Source: Fodinibacter sp963707895 (lineage in GTDB: Bacteria > Actinomycetota > Actinomycetes > Actinomycetales > Dermatophilaceae). From it: a DNA stretch of 64,000 nucleotides. The translations under genes and the position numbers were made by a program. The stretch spans positions 434,001 to 498,000 of the forward strand of contig CAVPRS010000010.1 of the NCBI GenBank assembly GCA_963707895.1, given 5' to 3'. Below the pieces are notes generated by a model. It had not been told where the DNA came from. It was given only the letters and a program-made list of their open reading frames with translations, and did not search any database. The first letter of the stretch is position 1. Each line of letters begins with the position of its first letter. This document shows positions 15,929 through 24,476 of this stretch, one piece after another.

Positions 15929-18595
15929 CTAGGTGAGGGAGCGGCGGCCCGGGTCGGCCCGACGGGGCGCGGGCGCGAGCACGATCTCGGCACCGAGCAC
16001 CTCGACTCCGGCGGGATGCGCGTTCACCGGGTTGAGCACGAGCGAGGCCACCTCGGGCAGGTCGTCGGCGAGCACCGAGACGCGCGCGATGAGGTCGGCC
16101 AGGGCGGCTCGGTGCACGGGCGTCGCGCCACGGTGGCCGTGCAGCACCGGGGCCGCCTTGACCGACGAGATCAGCTCGGAGACCGTGACGTCCGTGAGCG
16201 GCGGGATGCGGTAGGCGATGTCGTCGAGGAGCTCGGTCGGCATCCCGGCCACGCTGAACCCGATGACCGGGCCGAACAGCGGGTCCTCGTCGGACGTGAT
16301 CACGCACGGCACACCGGGGGTCGCCATCTTCTGCACGACGAGGCGGTCGGCGTCGAGCGGCGCGAGCCGCTCCGTGAGCGACTCCCACGCGGCCCGCAGG
16401 GACGCCTCGCTGCGCAGGTCGACCCGCACTCCCCCGACCCCGCCCTGGTGCCGCAGCATCGGTGCCGTCGACTTGAGCACGACGGGGTAGCCCACCCGCT
16501 CGGCGGCCACGACCGCCTCGTCTGCCGAGAGGACCAGCTCGTTGCCCCACACGTCGATGCCGTAGGCCTGCAGCAGCGCCGAGGCCTCGTCGTGCGCGAG
16601 GCGGCGGCCCCGGGGGTCGACCGAGAGCACCGTGTGCACGACGTCCTCGGCGATCCGGCGGTTCAGCCCCGCGGGGGCGACCGGCGTGCCGTGGTCCTTG
16701 GCACGCCACTGCCCGTAGCGGGTGGCCGCGGCGAGGGCGCGCACGGCGTCCTCGGGCATGGCGTACACCGGGATGGCGCGGGTCGAGCCGCCGGTGCCGG
16801 TCACCGAGGCGTGACCGTCGTCGACTCCTCGCATGCCGAGGAACGTTGCCGCACAGGGCTTCTGGGACTTCGCAGCAGCGTCGCGCACTGCGGCGGCGAC
16901 GTCCTCGTCATCCGTGAGCAGGGGCGGGATGAAGCAGGTCAGCACCGAGTCGACCTTGGCGTCGGCGAACGCGGCGGCGAGGGCCTTGCGGAACTGGGCG
17001 GCCGTGGCCTCGGTGGGCAGGGCGACCGGACCGTGCGACACGGTGAGGCCCCAGCTGGTGCAGGCGTCGGCGGTGAGCGTGCCGAGCGCCGTGGAGTTGC
17101 CGACGATGGCGACCCGGTCGCCGGCGGGCAGCGGCTGGTGCGCGACGAGCTGGGCGATGTCGAAGAGCTGGTGCACGTTCTCGACCCGGATGACACCGGC
17201 CTGCTTGAGCATCGCCGAGAACACCTCGGGGCGGGCCTTGGTGCGGCGCACCCGGTGGCCGGGCGGCACCCCGAACGCCGACACCCCCGACTTGACCACG
17301 ATGACCGGCTTGATCAGCGCCAGGTTGCGGGCGATCCGCGAGAACTTGCGCGGGTTGCCCATCGACTCCAGGTAGAGCCCGACCACGTTCGTGGAGTCGT
17401 CGTCGATCCAGTACTGCATGAAGTCGTTGCCGCTGACGTCGACCCGGTTGCCGGCCGACCCGAACGACGAGATGCCCAGGTTGCGGCGGGCCGCCGAGGC
17501 GAGCACGGCGATGCCGAGCGCCCCCGACTGCGCGAACAGCCCGACCCGCCCGTGCGGCGGCAGGGTCGGCGCGAGCGAGGCGTTGAGGCGCACGGCGGGG
17601 TCGTTGTTGATCAGCCCGAAGGAGTTCGGCCCGACCACCCGCATGCCCGCGCCCCGGGCCCGGCGCAGGAGCTCGGCCTGCAGGCGCTCCCCGTCGTGGC
17701 CCTCCTCGGCGAACCCCGACGAGACGACGAGCAGGGCCTTGACCCCGGCCTCCGCGCACTCGTCGACGACCTCGAGCACGGCGTGCGCCGGCACGGCGAT
17801 GACGGCGAGGTCCACCTGCCCCGGCACCGCGGCGACCGAGGGGTAGGCCGTGTGCCGCCGCAGGGTGCGCACGTTGGGGTTCACGGGATGGATCGAGCCG
17901 GTGAAGCCGGCCTCGACGAGCCGGTCGAGCAGCTGGCTGCCGATCGAGCCCCGGCGGCGGCTCGCACCGATGACGGCGACGTTGCCCGGGTGCAGGATCG
18001 AGCGCACGCTGAGCGCCTCGGCGCGGTGCTCGCGCGACATCGCCACGGCCTTCGACGAGTCGGTCGGCTCGATGTCGAAGCCGACCTCGACGACGCCGTC
18101 CTCGATGTGCCGCTTCACGTCGTAGCCGGCGTCGGAGAAGACCGCGAGCATCTTGCGGTTCTGCGGCAGCACCTCGGCCGTGAACCGGGCGATCCCGAAC
18201 TCCTGCGCGATGGCGGCGAGGTGCTCGAGCAGCACCGAACCGATGCCCTTGCCCTGGAAGGAGTCACTGATGTTGAAGGCGACCTCGGCGCTGCGCCCGT
18301 CGATGCGGTCGTAGCGTCCGATGCCGATGATCTCCTCGCGCATCGTGGCGACCAGGGCCACCCGGTCGGCGTAGTCGACGTGGGTGAACCGCAGCACGTC
18401 GGAGTCGCTCAGCTGGCGCAGCGGCGCGAAGAAGCGGAGGTAGATCGACTCGTCGGACTGTGAGGCGTGGAACCGGCGGATGCCGTCACCGTCGCCCGGG
18501 CGGATCGGGCGCACGGCCGCGACGGTGCCGTCGCGCAGGACGACGTCGGCCTCCCACTCGACGGGGTAGCCGGGGGGAGGCGGCTCGTCCTGCAT
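15929..18595 (-). CDS. Pat-type protein lysine acetyltransferase (GNAT plus acyl-CoA synthetase-like domains)
   Basis: An 888-residue fusion. Residues about 1-185 are a GNAT domain (FNISDSFQGKGIGSVLLEHL acetyl-CoA loop). Residues about 195-660 resemble the CoA-binding and ligase domains of NDP-forming acyl-CoA synthetases (VAVIGASRRRGSIGSQLL, VGPNSFGLIN, FAQSGALGIAVL). The C-terminal 200 residues form an ATP-grasp domain (VVLKSTAPMLRHQGGV). Salmonella Pat acetylates and inactivates acetyl-CoA synthetase; there the GNAT domain is C-terminal, whereas here it is N-terminal. ATG 18595 is divergent from the nitroreductase gene, 87 bases away. Confidence 0.85.
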   Translation of the reverse strand: MQDEPPPPGYPVEWEADVVLRDGTVAAVRPIRPGDGDGIRRFHASQSDESIYLRFFAPLRQLSDSDVLRFTHVDYADRVALVATMREEIIGIGRYDRIDGRSAEVAFNISDSFQGKGIGSVLLEHLAAIAQEFGIARFTAEVLPQNRKMLAVFSDAGYDVKRHIEDGVVEVGFDIEPTDSSKAVAMSREHRAEALSVRSILHPGNVAVIGASRRRGSIGSQLLDRLVEAGFTGSIHPVNPNVRTLRRHTAYPSVAAVPGQVDLAVIAVPAHAVLEVVDECAEAGVKALLVVSSGFAEEGHDGERLQAELLRRARGAGMRVVGPNSFGLINNDPAVRLNASLAPTLPPHGRVGLFAQSGALGIAVLASAARRNLGISSFGSAGNRVDVSGNDFMQYWIDDDSTNVVGLYLESMGNPRKFSRIARNLALIKPVIVVKSGVSAFGVPPGHRVRRTKARPEVFSAMLKQAGVIRVENVHQLFDIAQLVAHQPLPAGDRVAIVGNSTALGTLTADACTSWGLTVSHGPVALPTEATAAQFRKALAAAFADAKVDSVLTCFIPPLLTDDEDVAAAVRDAAAKSQKPCAATFLGMRGVDDGHASVTGTGGSTRAIPVYAMPEDAVRALAAATRYGQWRAKDHGTPVAPAGLNRRIAEDVVHTVLSVDPRGRRLAHDEASALLQAYGIDVWGNELVLSADEAVVAAERVGYPVVLKSTAPMLRHQGGVGGVRVDLRSEASLRAAWESLTERLAPLDADRLVVQKMATPGVPCVITSDEDPLFGPVIGFSVAGMPTELLDDIAYRIPPLTDVTVSELISSVKAAPVLHGHRGATPVHRAALADLIARVSVLADDLPEVASLVLNPVNAHPAGVEVLGAEIVLAPAPRRADPGRRSLT

Positions 18596-18682
18596 GGGCC
18601 CATCGTGCCACTCCGCCGGTCGCGCCCTTCCCGACCCCGGCGCCGGCGGACCGCACCCCGACCGCCGGGCACACTGGGCCAC

Positions 18683-19297
18683 GTGGAGCTTCGCGACGCC
18701 GTCCTGCACCGCCGCATGGTGCGCCGTTTCGACCCCTCGGTCGGCGTGCCGCCCGAGGTCGTGCGCGACCTCGTCGCACTGGCCGTGCGCGCCCCCAGCG
18801 CCGGGTTCAGCCAGGGCTGGGACTTCGTCGTCCTGCTCGACCCGGCCGACCGGGAGGCCTTCTGGTCCGCCACCGACGACGGCACCCCGCCCGACGCCTG
18901 GCGCCGCGGCGTCGCAGCCGCCCCCGCACTCGTGCTCTGCCTCAGCGACCCGGGTGCGTACCTGGACCGCTACGCCGAGCCCGACAAGGGCTGGACCGAC
19001 CGCTCGACCGACCACTGGCCGGTGCCTTACTGGGACACCGACGTCGCCATGGCGGCGATGGTGATGCTGCTCGGCGCGCAGGACGCCGGCCTGGGCGCGC
19101 TGTTCTTCGGGGTCCCGGTCGAGGGGCACGACGCCGTGCGCGCGGCGTTCGGCATCCCCGAGGGCCGCCGGCTGGTCGGCGTCGTCGCCCTCGGCCACGA
19201 GGCCGAGCGGGTGTCCGGTTCATCGCGCACCCGCCGACGCCGGCCGCTCGACGAGGTGCTGCACGTCGGCCGGTTCGGGGCCAACGGAGTGTCGTGA
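18683..19297 (+). CDS. Nitroreductase family protein
   Basis: A 204-residue FMN-dependent nitroreductase-fold protein. The N-terminus VELRDAVLHRRMVRRFDPS carries the family's RR(M)VRxF block; LAVRAPSAGFSQGWDFVVL and GLGALFFGVP are the other conserved parts. The family reduces nitro compounds, flavins or enones with NAD(P)H; the substrate here is unknown. GTG 18683 directly precedes the family N-terminus; upstream in-frame residues are arginine-rich and unlikely to be translated. Confidence 0.85.
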   Translation: MELRDAVLHRRMVRRFDPSVGVPPEVVRDLVALAVRAPSAGFSQGWDFVVLLDPADREAFWSATDDGTPPDAWRRGVAAAPALVLCLSDPGAYLDRYAEPDKGWTDRSTDHWPVPYWDTDVAMAAMVMLLGAQDAGLGALFFGVPVEGHDAVRAAFGIPEGRRLVGVVALGHEAERVSGSSRTRRRRPLDEVLHVGRFGANGVS

Positions 19298-19388
19298 GGG
19301 CGACGGCATCGCCGTTTGTGAGGATGGTGCGGACCCCCGTCGCGGCACCGCCGCGACCCTGATCGACCCGGAGCCGAGCCCCCACCCC

Positions 19389-21830
19389 ATGGCCAAGCGC
19401 AGCAGCACCCCTCCCCCGGAGGACTTCGCCGAGCGGATCGTCGACATCGACGTCGAGGAGGAGATGCGCAGCGCCTTCCTCGAGTACTCCTACAGCGTCA
19501 TCTACTCGCGGGCGCTGCCCGACGCCCGCGACGGGCTGAAGCCGGTGCAGCGCCGCATCCTGTTCGGGATGAGCGAGCTGGGCCTGCGCCCCGACCGTCC
19601 CCACGTGAAGTCGAGCCGGGTCGTCGGCGAGGTCATGGGCAAGTACCACCCGCACGGCGACCAGGCGATCTACGACGCCCTGGTGCGGATGGCGCAGCCG
19701 TTCACGATGCGCCTGCCGCTGGTCGACGGCCACGGCAACTTCGGCTCCCTCGACGACGGTCCGGCCGCATCGCGCTACACCGAGGCCCGGATGGCGCCGG
19801 CCGCCCTGCTCATGGTGGCCGGCCTCGACGAGGACACCGTCGACTTCGTCCCCAACTACGACGACTCGCTGACCCAGCCGGGCGTGATGCCGGCCGCCTA
19901 CCCCAACCTGCTCGTCAACGGCGCCTCCGGCATCGCGGTGGGCATGGCCACGAACATGGCGCCGCACAACCTGGTCGAGGTGATCGGCGCTGCCCGGCAC
20001 CTGATCGCGCACCCGGACTGTTCGCTCGACGACCTGATGAAGTTCGTGCCCGGCCCCGACCTGCCCGGCGGTGGGCGGATCATCGGTCTCGAGGGCGTGC
20101 GTGACGCCTACCTCAACGGTCGGGGCAGCTTCCGCACCCGCGCCACGGCCCGCGTCGAGAAGCTCACCCCGCGCCGGATGGGCATCGTGGTCACCGAGCT
20201 GCCCTACCTGATCGGCCCCGAGAAGGTGATCGAGCGGGTCAAGACGATGGTGCAGTCCAAGAAGCTGCAGGGCATCTCCGACGTCAAGGACCTCACCGAC
20301 CGCAAGCACGGGCTGCGCCTGGTGTTCGAGGTCAAGAACGGCTTCAACCCCGATGCCGTGCTCGAGCAGCTCTACAAGCTCACCCCGATGGAGGACTCCT
20401 TCGGCATCAACAACGTCGCCCTCGTCGACGGCCAGCCGCGCACCCTGGGCCTCAAGGAGCTGCTGCGCACCTACGTCGAGTTCCGCATCGGGGTCGTGCG
20501 CCGGCGCACCGAGTTCCGGCTGCGCAAGCGCAAGGACCGCCTGCACCTCGTCGAGGGCCTGCTCGTCGCGATCCTCGACATCGACGAGGTCATCCAGCTG
20601 ATCCGCGCCTCCGACGACACGGCGATGGCCAAGGCCAGGCTGATCTCGGTCTTCGACCTCTCCGACGCCCAGGCCGACTACATCCTCGAGCTGCAGCTGC
20701 GTCGGCTCACCCGGTTCTCGCGCCTCGAGCTCGAGACCGAGCGTGACGAGCTGCTCCGCCAGATCGAGGAGCTCGAGGCGATCCTCGCCGACGAGAAGCT
20801 GCTGCACCGCACCGTCTCCACCGAGCTCGCCGACGTCGCCAAGGCCCACGGCACCCCGCGCCGCACCGTGCTGCTCGAGTCGGCCGGCACCCCGGCCTCG
20901 GTCGCCACACCCCTGGAGGTCACCGACGACCCCTGCTGGGTGCTGCTCTCGTCGACCGGTCTGCTCGCCCGCACCTCCACGGCCGACCCGGTGCCCAGCG
21001 AGGGCGGCCGGGCCAAGCACGACGCCGTCATCGGCGCCGTGCGCACCACCGCGCGAGGCGAGTTCGCGCTCGTCACCTCCCTGGGCCGGATGGTGCGGAT
21101 GTCGGCCCTCGAGCTGCCGACCCTGCCGCCGCTGGGCGGGTCCCCGAGCCTGTCCGGGGGCGCGCCACTCGCCGTCTACGTCGACCTGCCCGCGGGCGAG
21201 CAGCCCGTCACGATCGTGCCGCTCGACGCGGACGGGCCCGGGCTCGCGCTCGGCACCGCCCAGGGCACCGTCAAGCGGGTCACCACCGACTACCCGAGCA
21301 GGTCCGACTGGGAGGCCGTGGCCCTGCGCGACGGTGACACCGTCGTCGGGGCGGCCGCGCTGCACGACGGCGGCGAGGACCTCGTGTTCGTCACCAGCGA
21401 CGCCCAGCTGCTGCGCTTCCCCGCGTCGGCCGTCCGGCCGCAGGGTCGGGCGGCGGGTGGGATGGCCGGCGTCCGGCTGGCTCCGGGCGCCACCGTCACC
21501 TTCTTCGGGGCGGTCGACCCGGGCGCCGACAACGTGGTCGTCACCTCGGCCGGCTCCTCCGACGCACTGCCCGGCACCCAGCCCGGCGCACTCAAGGTGA
21601 CCCCCTACGCCGAGTACCCCGCCAAGGGCCGCGGCACCGGCGGCGTTCGCGCACACCGGTTCCTGCGCGGCGAGGATGCCCTCGTGCTCGCCTGGGTCGG
21701 CGCCCAGCCGGCCCGCCCGTCCGGGCCCAACGGCGTGCCGCTCGACCTGCCGGAGGCGACCGGCAAGCGCGACGGCTCCGGCGTGGCCTACCCGGCGGTC
21801 ATCGCGGGAGTCGGTGCACCAGTGCGCTGA
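19389..21830 (+). CDS. parC: DNA topoisomerase IV subunit A
   Basis: An 813-residue type IIA topoisomerase A subunit. The catalytic tyrosine is Y130 (AASRYTEARM). The winged-helix block is GLKPVQRRILFGM, with the GKYHPHGDQAIYDALVRMAQ region after it. A C-terminal beta-pinwheel of about 300 residues lacks a clear GyrA box, which supports ParC rather than GyrA. Q92 stands where E. coli GyrA has Ser83. The partner parE lies at 28.0-30.1 kb in the opposite orientation. Confidence 0.92.
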   Translation: MAKRSSTPPPEDFAERIVDIDVEEEMRSAFLEYSYSVIYSRALPDARDGLKPVQRRILFGMSELGLRPDRPHVKSSRVVGEVMGKYHPHGDQAIYDALVRMAQPFTMRLPLVDGHGNFGSLDDGPAASRYTEARMAPAALLMVAGLDEDTVDFVPNYDDSLTQPGVMPAAYPNLLVNGASGIAVGMATNMAPHNLVEVIGAARHLIAHPDCSLDDLMKFVPGPDLPGGGRIIGLEGVRDAYLNGRGSFRTRATARVEKLTPRRMGIVVTELPYLIGPEKVIERVKTMVQSKKLQGISDVKDLTDRKHGLRLVFEVKNGFNPDAVLEQLYKLTPMEDSFGINNVALVDGQPRTLGLKELLRTYVEFRIGVVRRRTEFRLRKRKDRLHLVEGLLVAILDIDEVIQLIRASDDTAMAKARLISVFDLSDAQADYILELQLRRLTRFSRLELETERDELLRQIEELEAILADEKLLHRTVSTELADVAKAHGTPRRTVLLESAGTPASVATPLEVTDDPCWVLLSSTGLLARTSTADPVPSEGGRAKHDAVIGAVRTTARGEFALVTSLGRMVRMSALELPTLPPLGGSPSLSGGAPLAVYVDLPAGEQPVTIVPLDADGPGLALGTAQGTVKRVTTDYPSRSDWEAVALRDGDTVVGAAALHDGGEDLVFVTSDAQLLRFPASAVRPQGRAAGGMAGVRLAPGATVTFFGAVDPGADNVVVTSAGSSDALPGTQPGALKVTPYAEYPAKGRGTGGVRAHRFLRGEDALVLAWVGAQPARPSGPNGVPLDLPEATGKRDGSGVAYPAVIAGVGAPVR

Positions 21831-21895
21831 GGGCTGAGAGCGGCGTGTTACGCAATCGTTACCGGTTGCGGGGGCGCGCCCGTTGCGCTCCCTGT

Positions 21896-21909
21896 GTAAA
21901 CGCTTTTAC
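21896..21909 (+). promoter_or_regulatory. LacI-family operator upstream of the sugar transporter operon
   Basis: GTAAACGCTTTTAC matches its own reverse complement at 12 of 14 positions, the typical form of LacI/GalR operators. It lies 72 bases before the binding-protein ATG and between TTGCGC (21883-21888) and a weak -10 (near 21906-21912). The likely ligand is the LacI-type regulator encoded after the permeases. A second short repeat, CGCAA...TTGCG, lies at 21851-21870. Confidence 0.65.
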
Positions 21910-21980
21910 CTTTGTCCCGGTTCCCTCATCGCCGAGGCCGACAACCCGTCTCGGCGCGACCAGTGAAATGGAGGCGGGCA

Positions 21981-23366
21981 ATGGCCCCCAACTCAAAGCG
22001 CCGCATTGTGGCGTTGACCGGAGTCGTCGCGGTGGCCCTGACTGCGACGGCCTGCGGAAGCAGTGACGACAGCGGCGGCAGCGCGAGCAGCAGTGGCAAG
22101 AGCAGCATCGACTGTGCGCCCTACAAGGCGTTCGGTGACCTGAACGGCAAGACGGTCTCCGTCTACACCTCGATCACCGCGCCCGAGGATGCTCCTCACC
22201 AGGCCTCGTACAAGCCGTTCGAGGAGTGCACCGGCGTCACCATCAAGTACGAAGGCTCCAAGGAGTTCGAGGCGCAGCTGCCGGTGCGCGTCAAGGGTGG
22301 CAACGCCCCTGACATCGCGTACCTGCCGCAGCCGGGTCTGCTGAAGACCCTGGTCGCGACCGGCAGCGGTCAAGGAGGCGCCCGCCCGAGGTCGTCGCCA
22401 ACGTCGACAAGAACATGCCCGACTGGAAGGAGCTACGGCACCGTCGACGGCAAGTTCTACGCCGCCGCGCTCGGCGCCAACGTGAAGTCCTTCGTCTGGT
22501 ACTCCCCGCAGGCGTTCAAGGACAAGGGCTACGAGGTGCCGAAGACGTGGGCCGAGCTGCTCGCGCTCTCCGACAAGATCGTCGCCGACAACCCCAATGG
22601 CGACGTGAAGCCGTGGTGCGCGGGCATCGAGTCCGGTGACGCCACCGGCTGGCCGGCCACCGACTGGGTCGAGGACGTCCTGCTCCGCACGGCGGGTCCC
22701 GAGGTCTACGACAAGTGGGTCAAGCACGAGATCCCGTTCAACGACCCCGCAGTCGCCACGGCCCTGGCCGAGGTCGGCAAGATCCTCAAGAACCCCAAGT
22801 ACGTCAACGGTGGTTTCGGTGACGTCAAGACGATCGCCTCGACGTCCTTCCAGGACGCCGGTCAGTCGATCATCGACGGCACCTGCTACATGCACCGTCA
22901 GGCGTCGTTCTACGCGGCCAACTGGCCCGAGGGCACCAAGGTCGGCCCCGACGGTGACGTGTGGGCCTTCTACCTGCCGTCCGTCGACGCGTCGAGCAAG
23001 CCGGTGCTGACTGCCGGCGAGTTCATCGCCGCCTTCGCCGACCGTCCCGAGGTCAAGGCCTTCCAGACCTACCTCTCGTCGGTCGAGTGGGCCAACGAGC
23101 GGGAGAAGACCTGTGGCTCCGGTGGCTGTGTGATCGCGAACAAGAACGCCGACCCCAACCTGTTGGCCAGCCCGGTCGACAAGCTGTCGGCGACGATCCT
23201 CACCGACAAGGCCGCGACGTCGCGGTTCGACGGTTCCGACCAGATGCCGGGCGCCGTGGGTGCCGGCACGTTCTGGAAGGGCATGACGAACTGGATCACC
23301 GGTCAGGACGACAAGATCGACGCTCGACTACATCGAGAACTCGTGGCCGAAGAGCTGACCCTCTGA
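21981..23366 (+). CDS. Sugar ABC transporter substrate-binding lipoprotein with several indels
   Basis: ATG 21981 follows GGAGGCGGGCA. The N-terminus is a lipoprotein signal (RRIVALTGVVAVALTATAC, lipid-modified Cys) and the body is a family 1 solute-binding protein (KFYAAALGANVKSFVWY, GYEVPKTWAELLALSDK). Between about 22363 and 22436 the frame is displaced: other frames read VKEAP and EVVANVDKNMPDW, so three single-base insertions seem to cancel out. Near 23325 a fourth shift hides the usual ending; one frame over reads LDYIENSWPKS with stop 23358. The open frame as given ends at 23366. It likely binds an alpha-glucoside or oligosaccharide. Confidence 0.82.
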   Translation: MAPNSKRRIVALTGVVAVALTATACGSSDDSGGSASSSGKSSIDCAPYKAFGDLNGKTVSVYTSITAPEDAPHQASYKPFEECTGVTIKYEGSKEFEAQLPVRVKGGNAPDIAYLPQPGLLKTLVATGSGQGGARPRSSPTSTRTCPTGRSYGTVDGKFYAAALGANVKSFVWYSPQAFKDKGYEVPKTWAELLALSDKIVADNPNGDVKPWCAGIESGDATGWPATDWVEDVLLRTAGPEVYDKWVKHEIPFNDPAVATALAEVGKILKNPKYVNGGFGDVKTIASTSFQDAGQSIIDGTCYMHRQASFYAANWPEGTKVGPDGDVWAFYLPSVDASSKPVLTAGEFIAAFADRPEVKAFQTYLSSVEWANEREKTCGSGGCVIANKNADPNLLASPVDKLSATILTDKAATSRFDGSDQMPGAVGAGTFWKGMTNWITGQDDKIDARLHRELVAEELTL

Positions 23367-23385
23367 CCTGACCCCAGGTCACCCG

Positions 23386-23424
23386 AACCGGGGTGGGGCG
23401 GATGCCCTCCGCCCCACCCCGGTT
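23386..23424 (+). terminator. Strong hairpin between binding protein and permease genes
   Basis: A perfect 17-bp stem, 23386-23402 with 23408-23424 (AACCGGGGTGGGGCGGA and its complement), has a five-base loop and is followed by a pyrimidine tract CTCTCTTTCTCC. It sits between the first and second genes of the operon, so partial termination or mRNA 3'-end protection would give more binding protein than permease. Confidence 0.75.
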
Positions 23425-23456
23425 CTCTCTTTCTCCACTCCACCGGAGGTGAGTCC

Positions 23457-24473
23457 ATGACGTCGCACGTCCTCGTAGAAGTCGCCGGCAAGATCCCGGA
23501 GCCGCTCCTTCGCGCCCAGAGCGTTGCCGGCAAGTTCTTCCTGATGTTCTTCGCGATCGCCCTCTTCGCGGTCGTCTTCGGCCTGGTGCTCTTCTTCGCG
23601 TCCCTGTTCAAGGGCAAGACCGGGGAGAAGTTCCAGGGCGTCCTGTTCGCCGGCCCCGCGATGCTGCTGCTGGCCGTCGGCCTGATGTACCCCGCGATCC
23701 TCACCATCATCCAGTCGTTCCGCGGCAAGTCGGGCGAGGGCTCGTTCTCGACCGACAACTACGTGCAGATGTTCACCGAGCCCGAGCTGCTGCTGGTGCT
23801 GCGCAACACCGCGATCTGGGTCATCATCGTGCCGTTCCTCGCCACCGGCATCGGCCTGGTCTACGCGATCCTCATCGACCGGGCCCGCGGCGAGGCCTTC
23901 TCCAAGGCGCTGATCTTCCTGCCGATGGCGATCTCAATGGTCGGCGCGAGCATCATCTGGAAGTTCGTGTACCAGTACAAGCAGACGTCGCGCCCGCAGA
24001 TCGGCCTGCTCAACGCCATCCTCAAGGCGCTCGGGTTCGAGACCCAGCAGTTCCTCATCAACGCGCCGCTGAACACCTTCATGCTGATCATCGTCATGGT
24101 CTGGATCCAGGCCGGGTTCGCGATGACCGTGCTCTCCGCCGCCATCAAGGCGATCCCCGACGAGATCCTCGAGGCGGCCAAGCTCGACGGCGTGCAGGCC
24201 TTCAAGATGTTCCGGTTCATCACCCTGCCGAGCATCCGGCCCGCGCTCGTCGTCGTCATCACGACGATCGGCATCGGCACGCTGAAGGTCTTCGACATCG
24301 TGCGGACGATGACGGGTGGCCAGTTCGACACCTCGGTGGTCGCGAACGAGTTCTACAACCAGAGCTTCCGCTACGACGCCGGTGGCCTGGGCGCGGCGCT
24401 CGCGGTGCTGCTCTTCGTGCTCGTCATCCCGATCGTCATCTACAACATCCTCCAGATGCGCAAGGAGGCCTGA
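23457..24473 (+). CDS. Sugar ABC transporter permease, MalF/AglF type
   Basis: A 338-residue inner-membrane permease with about seven to eight hydrophobic segments. The EAA loop that contacts the ATPase is EAAKLDGVQAFKMFRFITLP. The N-terminus is longer than in many homologues and carries an extra hydrophobic segment (FFLMFFAIALFAVVFGLVLFF). GGAGGTGA precedes ATG 23457. It pairs with the next gene, which starts three bases after its stop. Confidence 0.92.
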   Translation: MTSHVLVEVAGKIPEPLLRAQSVAGKFFLMFFAIALFAVVFGLVLFFASLFKGKTGEKFQGVLFAGPAMLLLAVGLMYPAILTIIQSFRGKSGEGSFSTDNYVQMFTEPELLLVLRNTAIWVIIVPFLATGIGLVYAILIDRARGEAFSKALIFLPMAISMVGASIIWKFVYQYKQTSRPQIGLLNAILKALGFETQQFLINAPLNTFMLIIVMVWIQAGFAMTVLSAAIKAIPDEILEAAKLDGVQAFKMFRFITLPSIRPALVVVITTIGIGTLKVFDIVRTMTGGQFDTSVVANEFYNQSFRYDAGGLGAALAVLLFVLVIPIVIYNILQMRKEA

Positions 24474-24476
24474 GCC

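Noticed and set aside
15758..18463. A 901-codon open frame on the plus strand
   Set aside because: It mirrors the Pat-like gene and shows only GC-driven composition with no motif.
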